From Gammaproteobacteria bacterium (GTDB lineage: Bacteria > Pseudomonadota > Gammaproteobacteria > Pseudomonadales > Pseudohongiellaceae): DNA of 43,056 nucleotides. Shown in pieces: positions 16,631 to 23,889 of this stretch (position 1 is its first letter; each line of letters begins with the position of its first letter). The notes under the pieces were generated by a model. It was not told where the DNA came from, did not search any database, and worked only from the letters and a program-made list of their open reading frames with translations. The stretch spans positions 1-43,056 of the forward strand of contig JAHEHN010000022.1 of assembly GCA_024644515.1 (NCBI GenBank), given 5' to 3'. A program made the translations under genes and the position numbers.

Positions 16631-16930
16631 GGATAGCCTCTCTCATTCTCTTTAATTCATTGACTGAAAAGTCTTCTTTATCGCTCTTGGCATACAGGGT
16701 TAACAGCCAGGTTTCCGTGCTTGTCTTGTTGTAATAGATAATTCTGGCGCCACCCTTTTTCCCGCTTCCTTTTCCTTGTCAGCGAATTTTCTAACCCCGC
16801 CTGTACCTGAATCAACTTTCCCGGCTCTCGGGTTTATCGTAATGAATGCCTTAAAATCATCGTATTCGTCCTCACTCCAGATTTCAGCGACTTTGCGTGA
16901 AAAAACCCGTGTTTCCACAATTGTATTCAT
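16623..16930 (-). pseudogene. RelE/HigB-type toxin gene with a one-base frameshift
   Basis: mRNA-interferase-like toxin encoded in two frames. The first frame reads from ATG at 16930 (MNTIVETRVFSRKVAEIW) to GTGGVRKFADKEKEAGK; the family continuation GGARIIYYNKTSTETW and the end EAIHG lie in the next frame, ending with TGA at 16623-16625. Joined, they give a 102-residue protein of normal family length. The switch is at a run of five A (16756-16760 on the plus strand as T); six A would restore the frame. The site also reads GGGAAAA in the X-XXY-YYZ phase used for -1 ribosomal slippage, and such slippage yields exactly the family sequence. So this may be a recent knock-out, a homopolymer error or a recoded gene. 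Confidence 0.8.
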
Positions 16931-17067
16931 CCTTGCCCCATACGGCAATGCCGTAGTCTCATTCCATTGAGATAATCCGCCTCAGTCTAGAATAAATTGA
17001 AGAAATTGCCGGGCAGCTTTTTATTGGGGGCTGAGCCCAATGACATCCTCTAACCCGCCATCCGCAC

Positions 17068-17118
17068 CCCGTAGGTCGGATAAGCCCAGCGCCATCCGAC
17101 CTAGGGACTACCTACGGG
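17068..17118. repeat. REP-like hairpin with two competing stems
   Basis: TAGGTCGGAT at 17072-17081 pairs perfectly with ATCCGACCTA at 17094-17103 across a 12-base loop. An outer arm CCCGTAGGT (17068-17076) pairs with ACCTACGGG (17110-17118), so the same left strand can choose between two partners. The GTAGGTCGGAT...ATCCGAC style resembles REP/BIME units of other proteobacteria. Only this copy is seen in the window, though the CAGGTCG/CGACCTG core of the element at 31070-31109 is similar. Confidence 0.65.
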
Positions 17119-17146
17119 TAACCGGGAACGGGTTTTAATATTTATA

Positions 17147-17167
17147 TGGTACTAAAATATAGTACCA
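17147..17167. promoter_or_regulatory. HxlR-type operator dyad upstream of the DUF1993 gene
   Basis: TGGTACTA and TAGTACCA flank AAATA, forming a perfect 8-bp dyad that contains TACT-N7-AGTA. That arrangement is the recognition pattern described for HxlR/DUF24 redox regulators such as YodB. It lies 148 bases before the DUF1993 start. No HxlR gene is in the window, so a regulator elsewhere in the genome would have to act on it. Confidence 0.4.
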
Positions 17168-17314
17168 AAATTGAATAGACAGATTATTTGAGTTCTAGCT
17201 GTTATTGAGCAGCTGCGCTAGAATCGCGTCGCGTTTTCATGGTGACGACGCAATCAGTGCTTTGTTGCATTTCTTATTCATTTGTTTGTTCATTCTTTTA
17301 GAAGAGAGTCCACT

Positions 17315-17809
17315 ATGTCCATGTATACCTCCTCCGTCCCTGTTGCTATTCATTTTCTGAATAATCTGTCCAAGATCCTGGAAAAAGGGGAAGCGTTTTG
17401 TGAAGCCAGGAAAATTGAAGGTACGGTATTAACCTCTGCGCGCCTGGCACCGGATATGTTTGATCTGGCGCGTCAGGTAATGATTGCCTGTGATGTGGCG
17501 AAAGGCTGTGGTGCCCGACTTTCCGGCACGGAGGCGCCCAAGCATGAAGATACGGAAACCACCTTTGAGGAACTCAAGGCACGAGTTGCGAAAACGGTCG
17601 CCTTTCTGGAAACCCTGTCAGCGGACAGTATCGACGGCACTGAAGACAAAGAGATTCACATCAAGGCCGGCCCCTACGAGCTGGAATTTAGCGGCGCTGA
17701 TTTTTTGAATAAATGGGCGCTGCCAAATATGTATTTTCACATTACGATGACTTACAGCATACTGCGCCACAATGGTGTAGATGTGGGTAAGATGGATTTT
17801 CTCGGGTAA
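17315..17809 (+). CDS. DUF1993 domain protein
   Basis: A 164-residue cytoplasmic protein of the DUF1993 family, which has a helical DinB-like fold and no established function. Typical features are the opening MYTSSVPVAIHFLNNLSKILEKGEAFCEARKI, then LAPDMFDLARQVMIACDVAKGCGARLSG, and the C-terminal NMYFHITMTYSILRHNGVDVGKMDFLG. The ATG at 17315 has GAAGAGAG upstream and fits the family start; a frame from 17282 is longer but lacks support. It stands alone, followed by a clear terminator at 17828, with an HxlR-type dyad upstream, which would fit a role in stress or redox response. Confidence 0.88.
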   Translation: MSMYTSSVPVAIHFLNNLSKILEKGEAFCEARKIEGTVLTSARLAPDMFDLARQVMIACDVAKGCGARLSGTEAPKHEDTETTFEELKARVAKTVAFLETLSADSIDGTEDKEIHIKAGPYELEFSGADFLNKWALPNMYFHITMTYSILRHNGVDVGKMDFLG

Positions 17810-17827
17810 TAATCCCGCTTCAATACA

Positions 17828-17863
17828 TAACGGATCCATCAGGATCCGTTATTTAAATTAATT
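17828..17863 (+). terminator. Rho-independent terminator after the DUF1993 gene
   Basis: TAACGGATCC, loop ATCA, then GGATCCGTTA form a perfect 10-bp stem at 17828-17851, followed by an AT-rich tail with T-runs (TTTAAATTAATTTA). It begins 18 bases after the stop codon. The stem is less G/C-rich than ideal at its base. Confidence 0.65.
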
Positions 17864-18046
17864 TATTCCTCTGATTGGCCTGGTGTCGCAATACAGGTTA
17901 ATTTCTTGTGGTCTGTTTACTGCTACTCTTGCTTTGAAAGTCACTCGTTTTCTCTGAAACATCCTTTCCCTGTTTGTCTTATCTCGGCTCCAGGTCTTTT
18001 ACTGATATTGAACTATGTTGAGCATGAACCAAAGGAGAATTATCTA

Positions 18047-18064
18047 TATGGCTAAATAGCCATA
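18047..18064. promoter_or_regulatory. Operator-like dyad before brnT
   Basis: TATGGCTA, spacer AA, TAGCCATA: a perfect 8-bp inverted repeat that ends 20 bases before the brnT start. BrnA-type ribbon-helix-helix antitoxins bind dyads overlapping their own promoter, so this is the natural candidate for autoregulation. Confidence 0.45.
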
Positions 18065-18084
18065 CATTTGCTAAGGTGAGTATT

Positions 18085-18384
18085 ATGCTCAAGGATGAGT
18101 TGGTATTTGAATGGAGCGAATCCAAAAACCTGATCAACAGAATCAAGCACGGTGTGTCTTTTGAAGAAGCGCAATTTGCATTTCTGGATTCAAACCGAAT
18201 TATCCTGAAGGATGTGAATCACAGTGATGCTGAAAAGCGGTTTTATTGTCTGGGTGTAGTTAACGATAAATCAGATGTACTGACAGCACGATTTACTTAT
18301 CGGGATGTAAAGATTCGAATTTTTGGCGCTGATTTCTGGCGTAGAGGGAAGCGACTATATGGCAAAGAAAACAACATATACTGA
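18085..18384 (+). CDS. brnT: BrnT-family ribonuclease toxin
   Basis: RelE-fold ribonuclease that inhibits translation until bound by BrnA. The 99-residue protein shows the BrnT pattern: VFEWSESKNLINRIKHGVSFEEAQFAF near the start, a DVNHSDAEKRFYCLGV block, and VKIRIFGADFWRRGKR near the end, where the conserved arginine-rich catalytic segment lies. The ATG at 18085 has AAGGTG seven bases upstream; a GTG at 18076 is possible but would lie inside that site. The 3' end overlaps brnA by 26 bases, the usual arrangement of this pair. Confidence 0.87.
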   Translation: MLKDELVFEWSESKNLINRIKHGVSFEEAQFAFLDSNRIILKDVNHSDAEKRFYCLGVVNDKSDVLTARFTYRDVKIRIFGADFWRRGKRLYGKENNIY

Positions 18385-18643
18385 AGGTCCAGTTGGAAAA
18401 GCGAATTTGAAAGACCTGGTGAGAGTACCTGATTTTTTACCTGCGCCTGAAGAAATAGCCCGGCGTATGGATAAAACTAAAATCACTATTACTTTGACCG
18501 CAGACAGTATTGCCTTTTTTAAGGAACAGGCAGAAGCACACGATCTTCAATATCAACTATTGATCAGACATATTCTGGATGAATATGTCACCCACCACCG
18601 ACAAAAAGAGAAAGGAAAACGTCACTCCAGGGAATTAAATTGA
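18359..18643 (+). CDS. brnA: BrnA/CopG-like antitoxin
   Basis: Ribbon-helix-helix antitoxin partner of BrnT, expected to bind the toxin through its N-terminal half and DNA through its C-terminal half. The 94-residue protein has a strand-helix-helix pattern KITITLTADSIAFFKEQAEAHDLQYQLLIRHILDEYV followed by a basic tail (RQKEKGKRHSREL). The ATG at 18359 lies inside the 3' end of brnT and follows GAGGGAA. An upstream in-frame start at 18323 would extend it further into brnT without a binding site. The stop is nine bases from the convergent next gene. Confidence 0.8.
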   Translation: MAKKTTYTEGPVGKANLKDLVRVPDFLPAPEEIARRMDKTKITITLTADSIAFFKEQAEAHDLQYQLLIRHILDEYVTHHRQKEKGKRHSRELN

Positions 18644-18652
18644 GTGTCTTGG

Positions 18653-19909
18653 TTAAAGATAGAGATAGGATCTATCCGGCCGCACATAAGGCTCGCCCTG
18701 ATATAAGCCATCGGTTCTGGCGGCGTCGATTTCACTGATTAAATTCACCTGGTCCTCATGGAAGGACGCGCCGATACCGGGTCTGTCGTTGGGATAGAGC
18801 TTGCCGTCGTTAAGGGTGTAGCTGTCATTGACATAGTCCTCCAGGGGAAAGCGGCCGATCTCATTGATGATGGGACCACTGATGGCAAACAGGCAATGGC
18901 TCACAGCAGCGGTGGATAGCGGCGCGGTAAAGTGAGGCACGACGCCGATATTATGGGCTTCACAGAGGGCTGCGATTTTCATAAACGGCGTCACGCCGCC
19001 CACATTGGGCATGGACGCGCGCATCCAGTCCACAAGATTGCCTTCCACCAGGGGGCGAATACCATCCATGATGTCGCCGAACTGTTCGCCCGCAGCCAGC
19101 GGCACGCTGACCTGGTTGCGCAGGCGTTCAAACTGCACGGTATCGGTGATGGTGCGCAGGGGATCTTCCACGAAAAACGGGTTCAGGGGTTCCAGCAGGT
19201 TACACAGGCGCGTGATGTCCGGTAAATCAAAACGGGTATGGGCATCAAGGATCCAGTCGCCGTCATCACCCACGCCCAGGCGCATCTGTTCTGCCACACG
19301 AGCGGTCTGATCGACGGCTTTACGCGCATCGAAACGACCGGTCTCATCATAGTCCACACCATGAAAGCGCACGGCGCGGTAACCGGCATCCATGACTGAA
19401 CGGGCACTGTCACGGGCATTGTCCACATTCAGCGTGCCGAAGCTCTGGTAGCACTCCACATGATCGCGGGTGCGCCCGCCCAGCAGTTCATATAAAGGGA
19501 CGTCCAGCGCCTTGGCCTTGATGTCCCATAAGGCACAATCCAGCGCACCCATGGCATGAATCTTTTCACGGCCCGGGGGATAGAACTTGTTGCGGTAAAG
19601 TTTGCTCCACAGGTATTCCGTGCGAAAGGGGTCTTCACCAATCAACAGGCCGGCGATGTCTTCCAGCAGGTCTTTGGTGCCGCCCTGGCCGATACCAGAG
19701 ATACCGGAATCAGTTTCTATCGTAACCAGTATCTCACTAAGATTGATCCAGTCAGACAGGCCATTGGTGCCGGTAGGGTTCCACAGTCGTATGCGAGTGA
19801 TGCGTGTGTCGCTTAATGCGCCTTGAGCATGCTGGCTAAGTCCGGCATTGAGAATAGGTGAGGTCACAAGACCCAGCGCGATGGATTGGCATAAACGACG
19901 TCTTTGCAT
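18653..19909 (-). CDS. Exported enolase-superfamily enzyme (mandelate racemase / galactonate dehydratase-like)
   Basis: Metal-dependent acid-sugar dehydratase or racemase of the mandelate racemase/muconate lactonizing enzyme group. The 418-residue protein keeps the three magnesium ligands Asp222 (LDAHTRFD), Glu248 (FFVEDP) and Glu275 (AAGEQF), and catalytic-type histidines at 224 (DAH) and 326 (VPHF). The DAH motif is that of the galactonate/gluconate dehydratase branch. Unlike most relatives it has a signal sequence, MQRRRLCQSIALGLVTSP, with consecutive arginines before a hydrophobic stretch, like a Tat signal. A substrate cannot be assigned. The gene is convergent with brnA and divergent from the DUF748 gene. 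Confidence 0.87.
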   Translation of the reverse strand: MQRRRLCQSIALGLVTSPILNAGLSQHAQGALSDTRITRIRLWNPTGTNGLSDWINLSEILVTIETDSGISGIGQGGTKDLLEDIAGLLIGEDPFRTEYLWSKLYRNKFYPPGREKIHAMGALDCALWDIKAKALDVPLYELLGGRTRDHVECYQSFGTLNVDNARDSARSVMDAGYRAVRFHGVDYDETGRFDARKAVDQTARVAEQMRLGVGDDGDWILDAHTRFDLPDITRLCNLLEPLNPFFVEDPLRTITDTVQFERLRNQVSVPLAAGEQFGDIMDGIRPLVEGNLVDWMRASMPNVGGVTPFMKIAALCEAHNIGVVPHFTAPLSTAAVSHCLFAISGPIINEIGRFPLEDYVNDSYTLNDGKLYPNDRPGIGASFHEDQVNLISEIDAARTDGLYQGEPYVRPDRSYLYL

Positions 19910-20058
19910 GGTGTATTTCCCTTATATGTTTTTCTTGTTACTTCAGGGGGATGAGCATAGCGCAGTTGTCAGATCGAACAAAGTTCAGTGACGTCGACTT
20001 ATGTGTATTCATTATCGTAGGTGTGTTGGCTGAAAATCAGTTCACTAAAAATGGTAGT

Positions 20059-22740
20059 ATGGATCCTATGACCACTAACGATTCCTCAGACAATTCACCC
20101 TCTCAATCAACCGAGCCTGACCAGTCCGGTGCTCCCCGGAACAAGACGCGTGGACGCCTGATATGGCTGGGTAGTATCACCCTGCTTTTTGGTGTGGTGC
20201 TGATAGCTTTGCCCCTTGTCACGGCACGGATAGCAACCTCCTGGCTACAGGACAATGGCGCCAGTAATGCCAGTATTGAGAATATAGACATTAATCTTTT
20301 TACCGGCACTGTTCGACTGATGGAACTTGATGCCAGCGGTGGGGCGCAGCAGCGCCTGCATATTGGGCTGGCAGAAGTCGATGTGCGTTGGTGGCCGCTG
20401 GCCAGCAAGCGTATTTATGTTGAGGAGATACGTTTGCAGGACACACAAATTGATTTCTTACCGGATAGCCAGGGTAACTGGCAGGTGGGTGGTTTACGTT
20501 TTAGTCCAGCAGCGCAATCTACAGCAGATACGGAAGCTGCCCCGTTTGAGTGGGGTATTGGATCTGAACTTGTTGATCTCACCAATGTGTCGCTGACTTA
20601 CAAGGACGCCCTTTTTGATACTGATATGGAGATCAACAAAATTACGCTGGGTAGTCATTTCTCCTGGCTTACCGGTGCGGAGACAGAACTGGTGATTGAT
20701 ATGGATTTCAATGATTCCCCAATTGATCTTCGCAGTACCCTGGTGCCATGGGGCGAGTTACAAAGTATCAGTGGTGATTTGCAATTAAATGACCACCTGT
20801 TACAGGACCATGAGGATATATTGGAGCAATTTGCCGGCCTGACAGATACTCGTGGACTTGTTAGCATGGATCTGGATGTCTCAGCATCTCTCAATGACGC
20901 TGGTGTGTTTGATTTGTTGGTGAGTGGTCCATTGGAAATTACCGGTATCAGCTTTACCCGCGATACGGTCACTGTCAGTAATGGTCAGTTGGATTGGCAG
21001 GGGCTCATAGACATTAAATTTCCAGTCATAGACAATGAGCCGCTAGTGACTGTGGAGGGCGATCTTCAACTGGCCGCAACGCAGGTTTCACTGGCCGAAC
21101 TGGAGCTCGAAGCAAGCCTGGGGGCGTTTAGCTATAACGGACGTTTCGATCTTTTCGCTGCGCAGGACGCCAATCAAGCACCGACATTTAACTTGGCAGC
21201 CATGGTCAGCGGACAAGAGCTGGCACTGGATCATAATCGCCTGGACTATGAGCTGGCACGCTTACAAAGTTTTAATCTGAATGAAATCCGTCTGAATACT
21301 TTGGAGCAGGCTTCGGTTGCGCAATTGCAGCTGAACGTATTGCAGGTGATGGCTGATACGCCAAATGATGACAACGCAGAAACAAATCAGTTGCTGAGTC
21401 TCAATGAGCTCGGTCTTGAACAGGTCACCTTTAGCACAAATACTGGCCTGCTTATCAACTCAGTGAGCTTATGGGAACCGGTACTTTCCATTGAACGTCA
21501 GGCCGGAGGTGGAATTGCCCGGGTCAGCGAATTACAGGCGATTTTTGCCGGGGCTCCACAACAGGGTGCTACTCAGGGTGCATCACAGAGTGCAACGCAA
21601 CAAGCTACGCAAACCCAGAACGGCACAGCAGAGCCAATGCTATTTATCATTAACACTCTGCAAGTCATGTCTACAAACTTTCTTGACCTTGAAGATGTGT
21701 CGGTGACACCGCCGGTGAATTTCCAGTTAAGCGCGATGGATCTGCAGATCAATAATATTAATAGTGGGTCAACTGACCCTATGACAGTGCAATTAGCGAC
21801 TGGAAATAACACTATGCAATTAGGGGTAACAGGGGATGTGACGGCTTTCGCTGATCCAATGTCGGTAAATCTCGTGGCTAGTATGAGCGCCCTGGAGCTG
21901 CCTCGCTTCTCACCCTATATCCTTGGATATAATATTAATCGCGGTCGCCTCAGTGTTGATTCTGAAGTGGCTATTACAGGAGAGACGCTGGATATACAAA
22001 ACAGCGTATTGCTGGAAGCTATCCAACTGGCTGGAAAGGCCGCTGACGATAATGAAATTCTGGCCCAGGGCATGGCGATGCCGCTCGACGTGGCACTGGA
22101 TTTATTAAGGGACAGTGACGACCATATTTCACTCGACCTTCCTGTCACGGGCAGCCTGTCAGATCCCCTGTTCAACAGTGCCGATATTATTCGTACTGTC
22201 ATGCAGAACGCCCTGCAAAATGCTGCCATGTCCTATGTGACTACTGCCCTGCAGCCGCTGGGCACATTGTTATTTATTGGCGATCTGGCCAGCCAGGCTG
22301 CTGCGCCACGATTTGAGCCTCTGACCATGACTACAGGTGATGCCAGCCTGTCCGATGAAAATCGCGAGTACCTGTTTAAAATTGGTGATTTACTGAAAGA
22401 GCGACCACGCCTGCAACTCACCCTCTGTGGCATCGTAACGGAAACGGATCGTGAGGTCCTTGCGACCAGGGCGCTCAGGCAATTACAGCAAAACGTTGAA
22501 GCAGAATTACTGGAAACACAGGGAGCACAGGGAGAAGAGGAGCCAGGGGGAGAGCCCGCTGCAATTCAGGCGCCACAGATTAGCGATGGCGAACTGCTGG
22601 AGCTGGCTGCCATGCGTACCAGAACCGCCACCAGTTTTCTAGCAAATAGCGTAATGATTGAAAGCGGGAGATTATTTGTTTGTCGTGAAACCTTAGATGG
22701 GGCAGAAGATGCCCGGCCACGCGTGCGTCTTTCTTTATAA
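20059..22740 (+). CDS. DUF748 AsmA-like envelope protein
   Basis: Large membrane-anchored periplasmic protein of the AsmA/DUF748 group, which may bridge the envelope and help phospholipid or outer-membrane traffic. The protein of about 893 residues has a proline/serine-rich cytoplasmic start, one helix near residues 30-50 (LGSITLLFGVVLIALPLVTA), and long beta-rich repeats: NIDINLFTGTVRLMELDA, LASKRIYVEEIRLQDTQIDF. The conserved C-terminal part has DLPVTGSLSDPLFNSADIIRTVMQNAL and FEPLTMTTGDASLSDENREYLFKIGDLL. A Gln/Thr/Ser-rich linker lies in the middle (21556-21630). The start is uncertain between ATG at 20059 and 20068; a frame from 19858 would overlap the divergent gene. Confidence 0.82.
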   Translation: MDPMTTNDSSDNSPSQSTEPDQSGAPRNKTRGRLIWLGSITLLFGVVLIALPLVTARIATSWLQDNGASNASIENIDINLFTGTVRLMELDASGGAQQRLHIGLAEVDVRWWPLASKRIYVEEIRLQDTQIDFLPDSQGNWQVGGLRFSPAAQSTADTEAAPFEWGIGSELVDLTNVSLTYKDALFDTDMEINKITLGSHFSWLTGAETELVIDMDFNDSPIDLRSTLVPWGELQSISGDLQLNDHLLQDHEDILEQFAGLTDTRGLVSMDLDVSASLNDAGVFDLLVSGPLEITGISFTRDTVTVSNGQLDWQGLIDIKFPVIDNEPLVTVEGDLQLAATQVSLAELELEASLGAFSYNGRFDLFAAQDANQAPTFNLAAMVSGQELALDHNRLDYELARLQSFNLNEIRLNTLEQASVAQLQLNVLQVMADTPNDDNAETNQLLSLNELGLEQVTFSTNTGLLINSVSLWEPVLSIERQAGGGIARVSELQAIFAGAPQQGATQGASQSATQQATQTQNGTAEPMLFIINTLQVMSTNFLDLEDVSVTPPVNFQLSAMDLQINNINSGSTDPMTVQLATGNNTMQLGVTGDVTAFADPMSVNLVASMSALELPRFSPYILGYNINRGRLSVDSEVAITGETLDIQNSVLLEAIQLAGKAADDNEILAQGMAMPLDVALDLLRDSDDHISLDLPVTGSLSDPLFNSADIIRTVMQNALQNAAMSYVTTALQPLGTLLFIGDLASQAAAPRFEPLTMTTGDASLSDENREYLFKIGDLLKERPRLQLTLCGIVTETDREVLATRALRQLQQNVEAELLETQGAQGEEEPGGEPAAIQAPQISDGELLELAAMRTRTATSFLANSVMIESGRLFVCRETLDGAEDARPRVRLSL

Positions 22741-22798
22741 AACACAGATATAACGCGCATTATGCCGTGTTTCAGGGTTTGAAAAAGGAAACCAAAGT

Positions 22799-22891
22799 AT
22801 GGGTGAAGCCGTACTACTTTGGGTACTGCTGTTTGGCTCAATAGTGTTGTTTAATTTTCTCTATGGCAGAAAGTCGGCAATCCCGTCATAG
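22799..22891 (+). CDS. Possible 30-residue single-helix membrane protein
   Basis: ATG at 22799 with AAGGA about nine bases upstream opens a 30-codon frame: MGEAV, a hydrophobic helix LLWVLLFGSIVLFNFLY, a basic turn GRKS, then AIPS and TAG. Charge and length suit a small inner-membrane protein. It lies between the DUF748 gene and the fatty-acid hydroxylase gene on the same strand. No homologue is known to me. Confidence 0.4.
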   Translation: MGEAVLLWVLLFGSIVLFNFLYGRKSAIPS

Positions 22892-23015
22892 GTTATTCGA
22901 GCGCTGCCCTGATGTGTTCGCCGATGTTCGTCAAACTATGATCTTTTTCTTTACCCGCTGGTGTCCCCTAATCCGCTGGTGACCCCAGGCATTTAACTTT
23001 TAGAATAATCAGTTT

Positions 23016-23846
23016 ATGGATACTTTTGTTACAGATTTTGAATCAGTTCTAAGACTGGGTGTTTTTCTCGGTTTTTTTGTAGTGCTAGCGGTGCTGGAAC
23101 TGCTGATTCCCCGGCGGCGTTTGCGTTATTCCAAAATACAGCGCTGGGCCAGTAATATCGGCCTAAGTATTTTCAATACGATTTTTCTACGCATTGTCAT
23201 TCCCATTGCCGGTGTCGGGACGGCCCTGCTGGCCAGTGACAAAAGCTGGGGCCTGTTAAGCCAGATTGAACTGCCTGTCTGGCTGAGTGCTCTAATATTT
23301 ATAATTCTGTTTGACGTGACTATTTACTGGCAGCATCGTATTTATCATAAGGTACCGATACTCTGGCGTTTTCATCGAATGCACCACACCGATATGGATT
23401 ATGATTTCACTACCGGCAGTCGTTTTCATCCGCTATCTATTTTGATCTCTACCCTGATAAAAGTCGGGCTGATTCTGCTGTGGGGTCCGCCAGCCGTAGC
23501 GGTTGTGCTGGCAGAAGTCATTTTGAATGCCACATCCATGTTTAACCACAGCAATATCAAACTGCCGGTCTGGCTGGATCAACGCTTGCGCAAAGTGATT
23601 GTGACGCCGGATATGCATCGCATTCATCATTCTGTTGAACGCCGCGAGCATGATAAAAATTTTGGTTTTAACCTGAGTTGCTGGGATCGGCTATTTTCCA
23701 GTTACCTGGAGAATGCAGAAAAAGATCAAACGGAAATGGATATTGGTATTAAAGGCTTTCAGGATAAAAAATCACTGAATATGTTTACGCTTTTGTTTCA
23801 GCCCTTTGATAATCCGTCAAAGCCTGCATTGGAAACAAAGGATTAA
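23016..23846 (+). CDS. Sterol desaturase / fatty acid hydroxylase family membrane protein
   Basis: Membrane-bound di-iron oxygenase that hydroxylates or desaturates a lipid-like substrate. The 276-residue protein shows the histidine cluster of the family: HRIYH (His107, His111), HRMHH (His120, His123, His124), and HRIHH (His201, His204, His205), with further His at 138 and 178. Helices lie around residues 12-31, 48-72, 86-104 and 143-172. The start has no strong ribosome-binding site. The gene is convergent with dbpA (43-base gap). The substrate is unknown; hydroxylation of sterols, carotenoids or membrane fatty acids are all found in the family. Confidence 0.9.
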   Translation: MDTFVTDFESVLRLGVFLGFFVVLAVLELLIPRRRLRYSKIQRWASNIGLSIFNTIFLRIVIPIAGVGTALLASDKSWGLLSQIELPVWLSALIFIILFDVTIYWQHRIYHKVPILWRFHRMHHTDMDYDFTTGSRFHPLSILISTLIKVGLILLWGPPAVAVVLAEVILNATSMFNHSNIKLPVWLDQRLRKVIVTPDMHRIHHSVERREHDKNFGFNLSCWDRLFSSYLENAEKDQTEMDIGIKGFQDKKSLNMFTLLFQPFDNPSKPALETKD

Positions 23847-23889
23847 ACAAGGCTCCTGGTTATAGGATTTGAGTATCTGTGGTTTGGCT

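Larger units (their letters stand above)
16931..17314. other. Intergenic region with hairpins and an operator-like dyad
   Basis: No gene is seen in these 384 bases. A small inverted repeat ATTGGG/CCCAAT occurs near 17025-17042. The REP-like double hairpin (17068-17118) and the TACT-N7-AGTA dyad (17147-17167) are listed separately. The DUF1993 gene starts at the right edge after GAAGAGAG. Confidence 0.6.
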
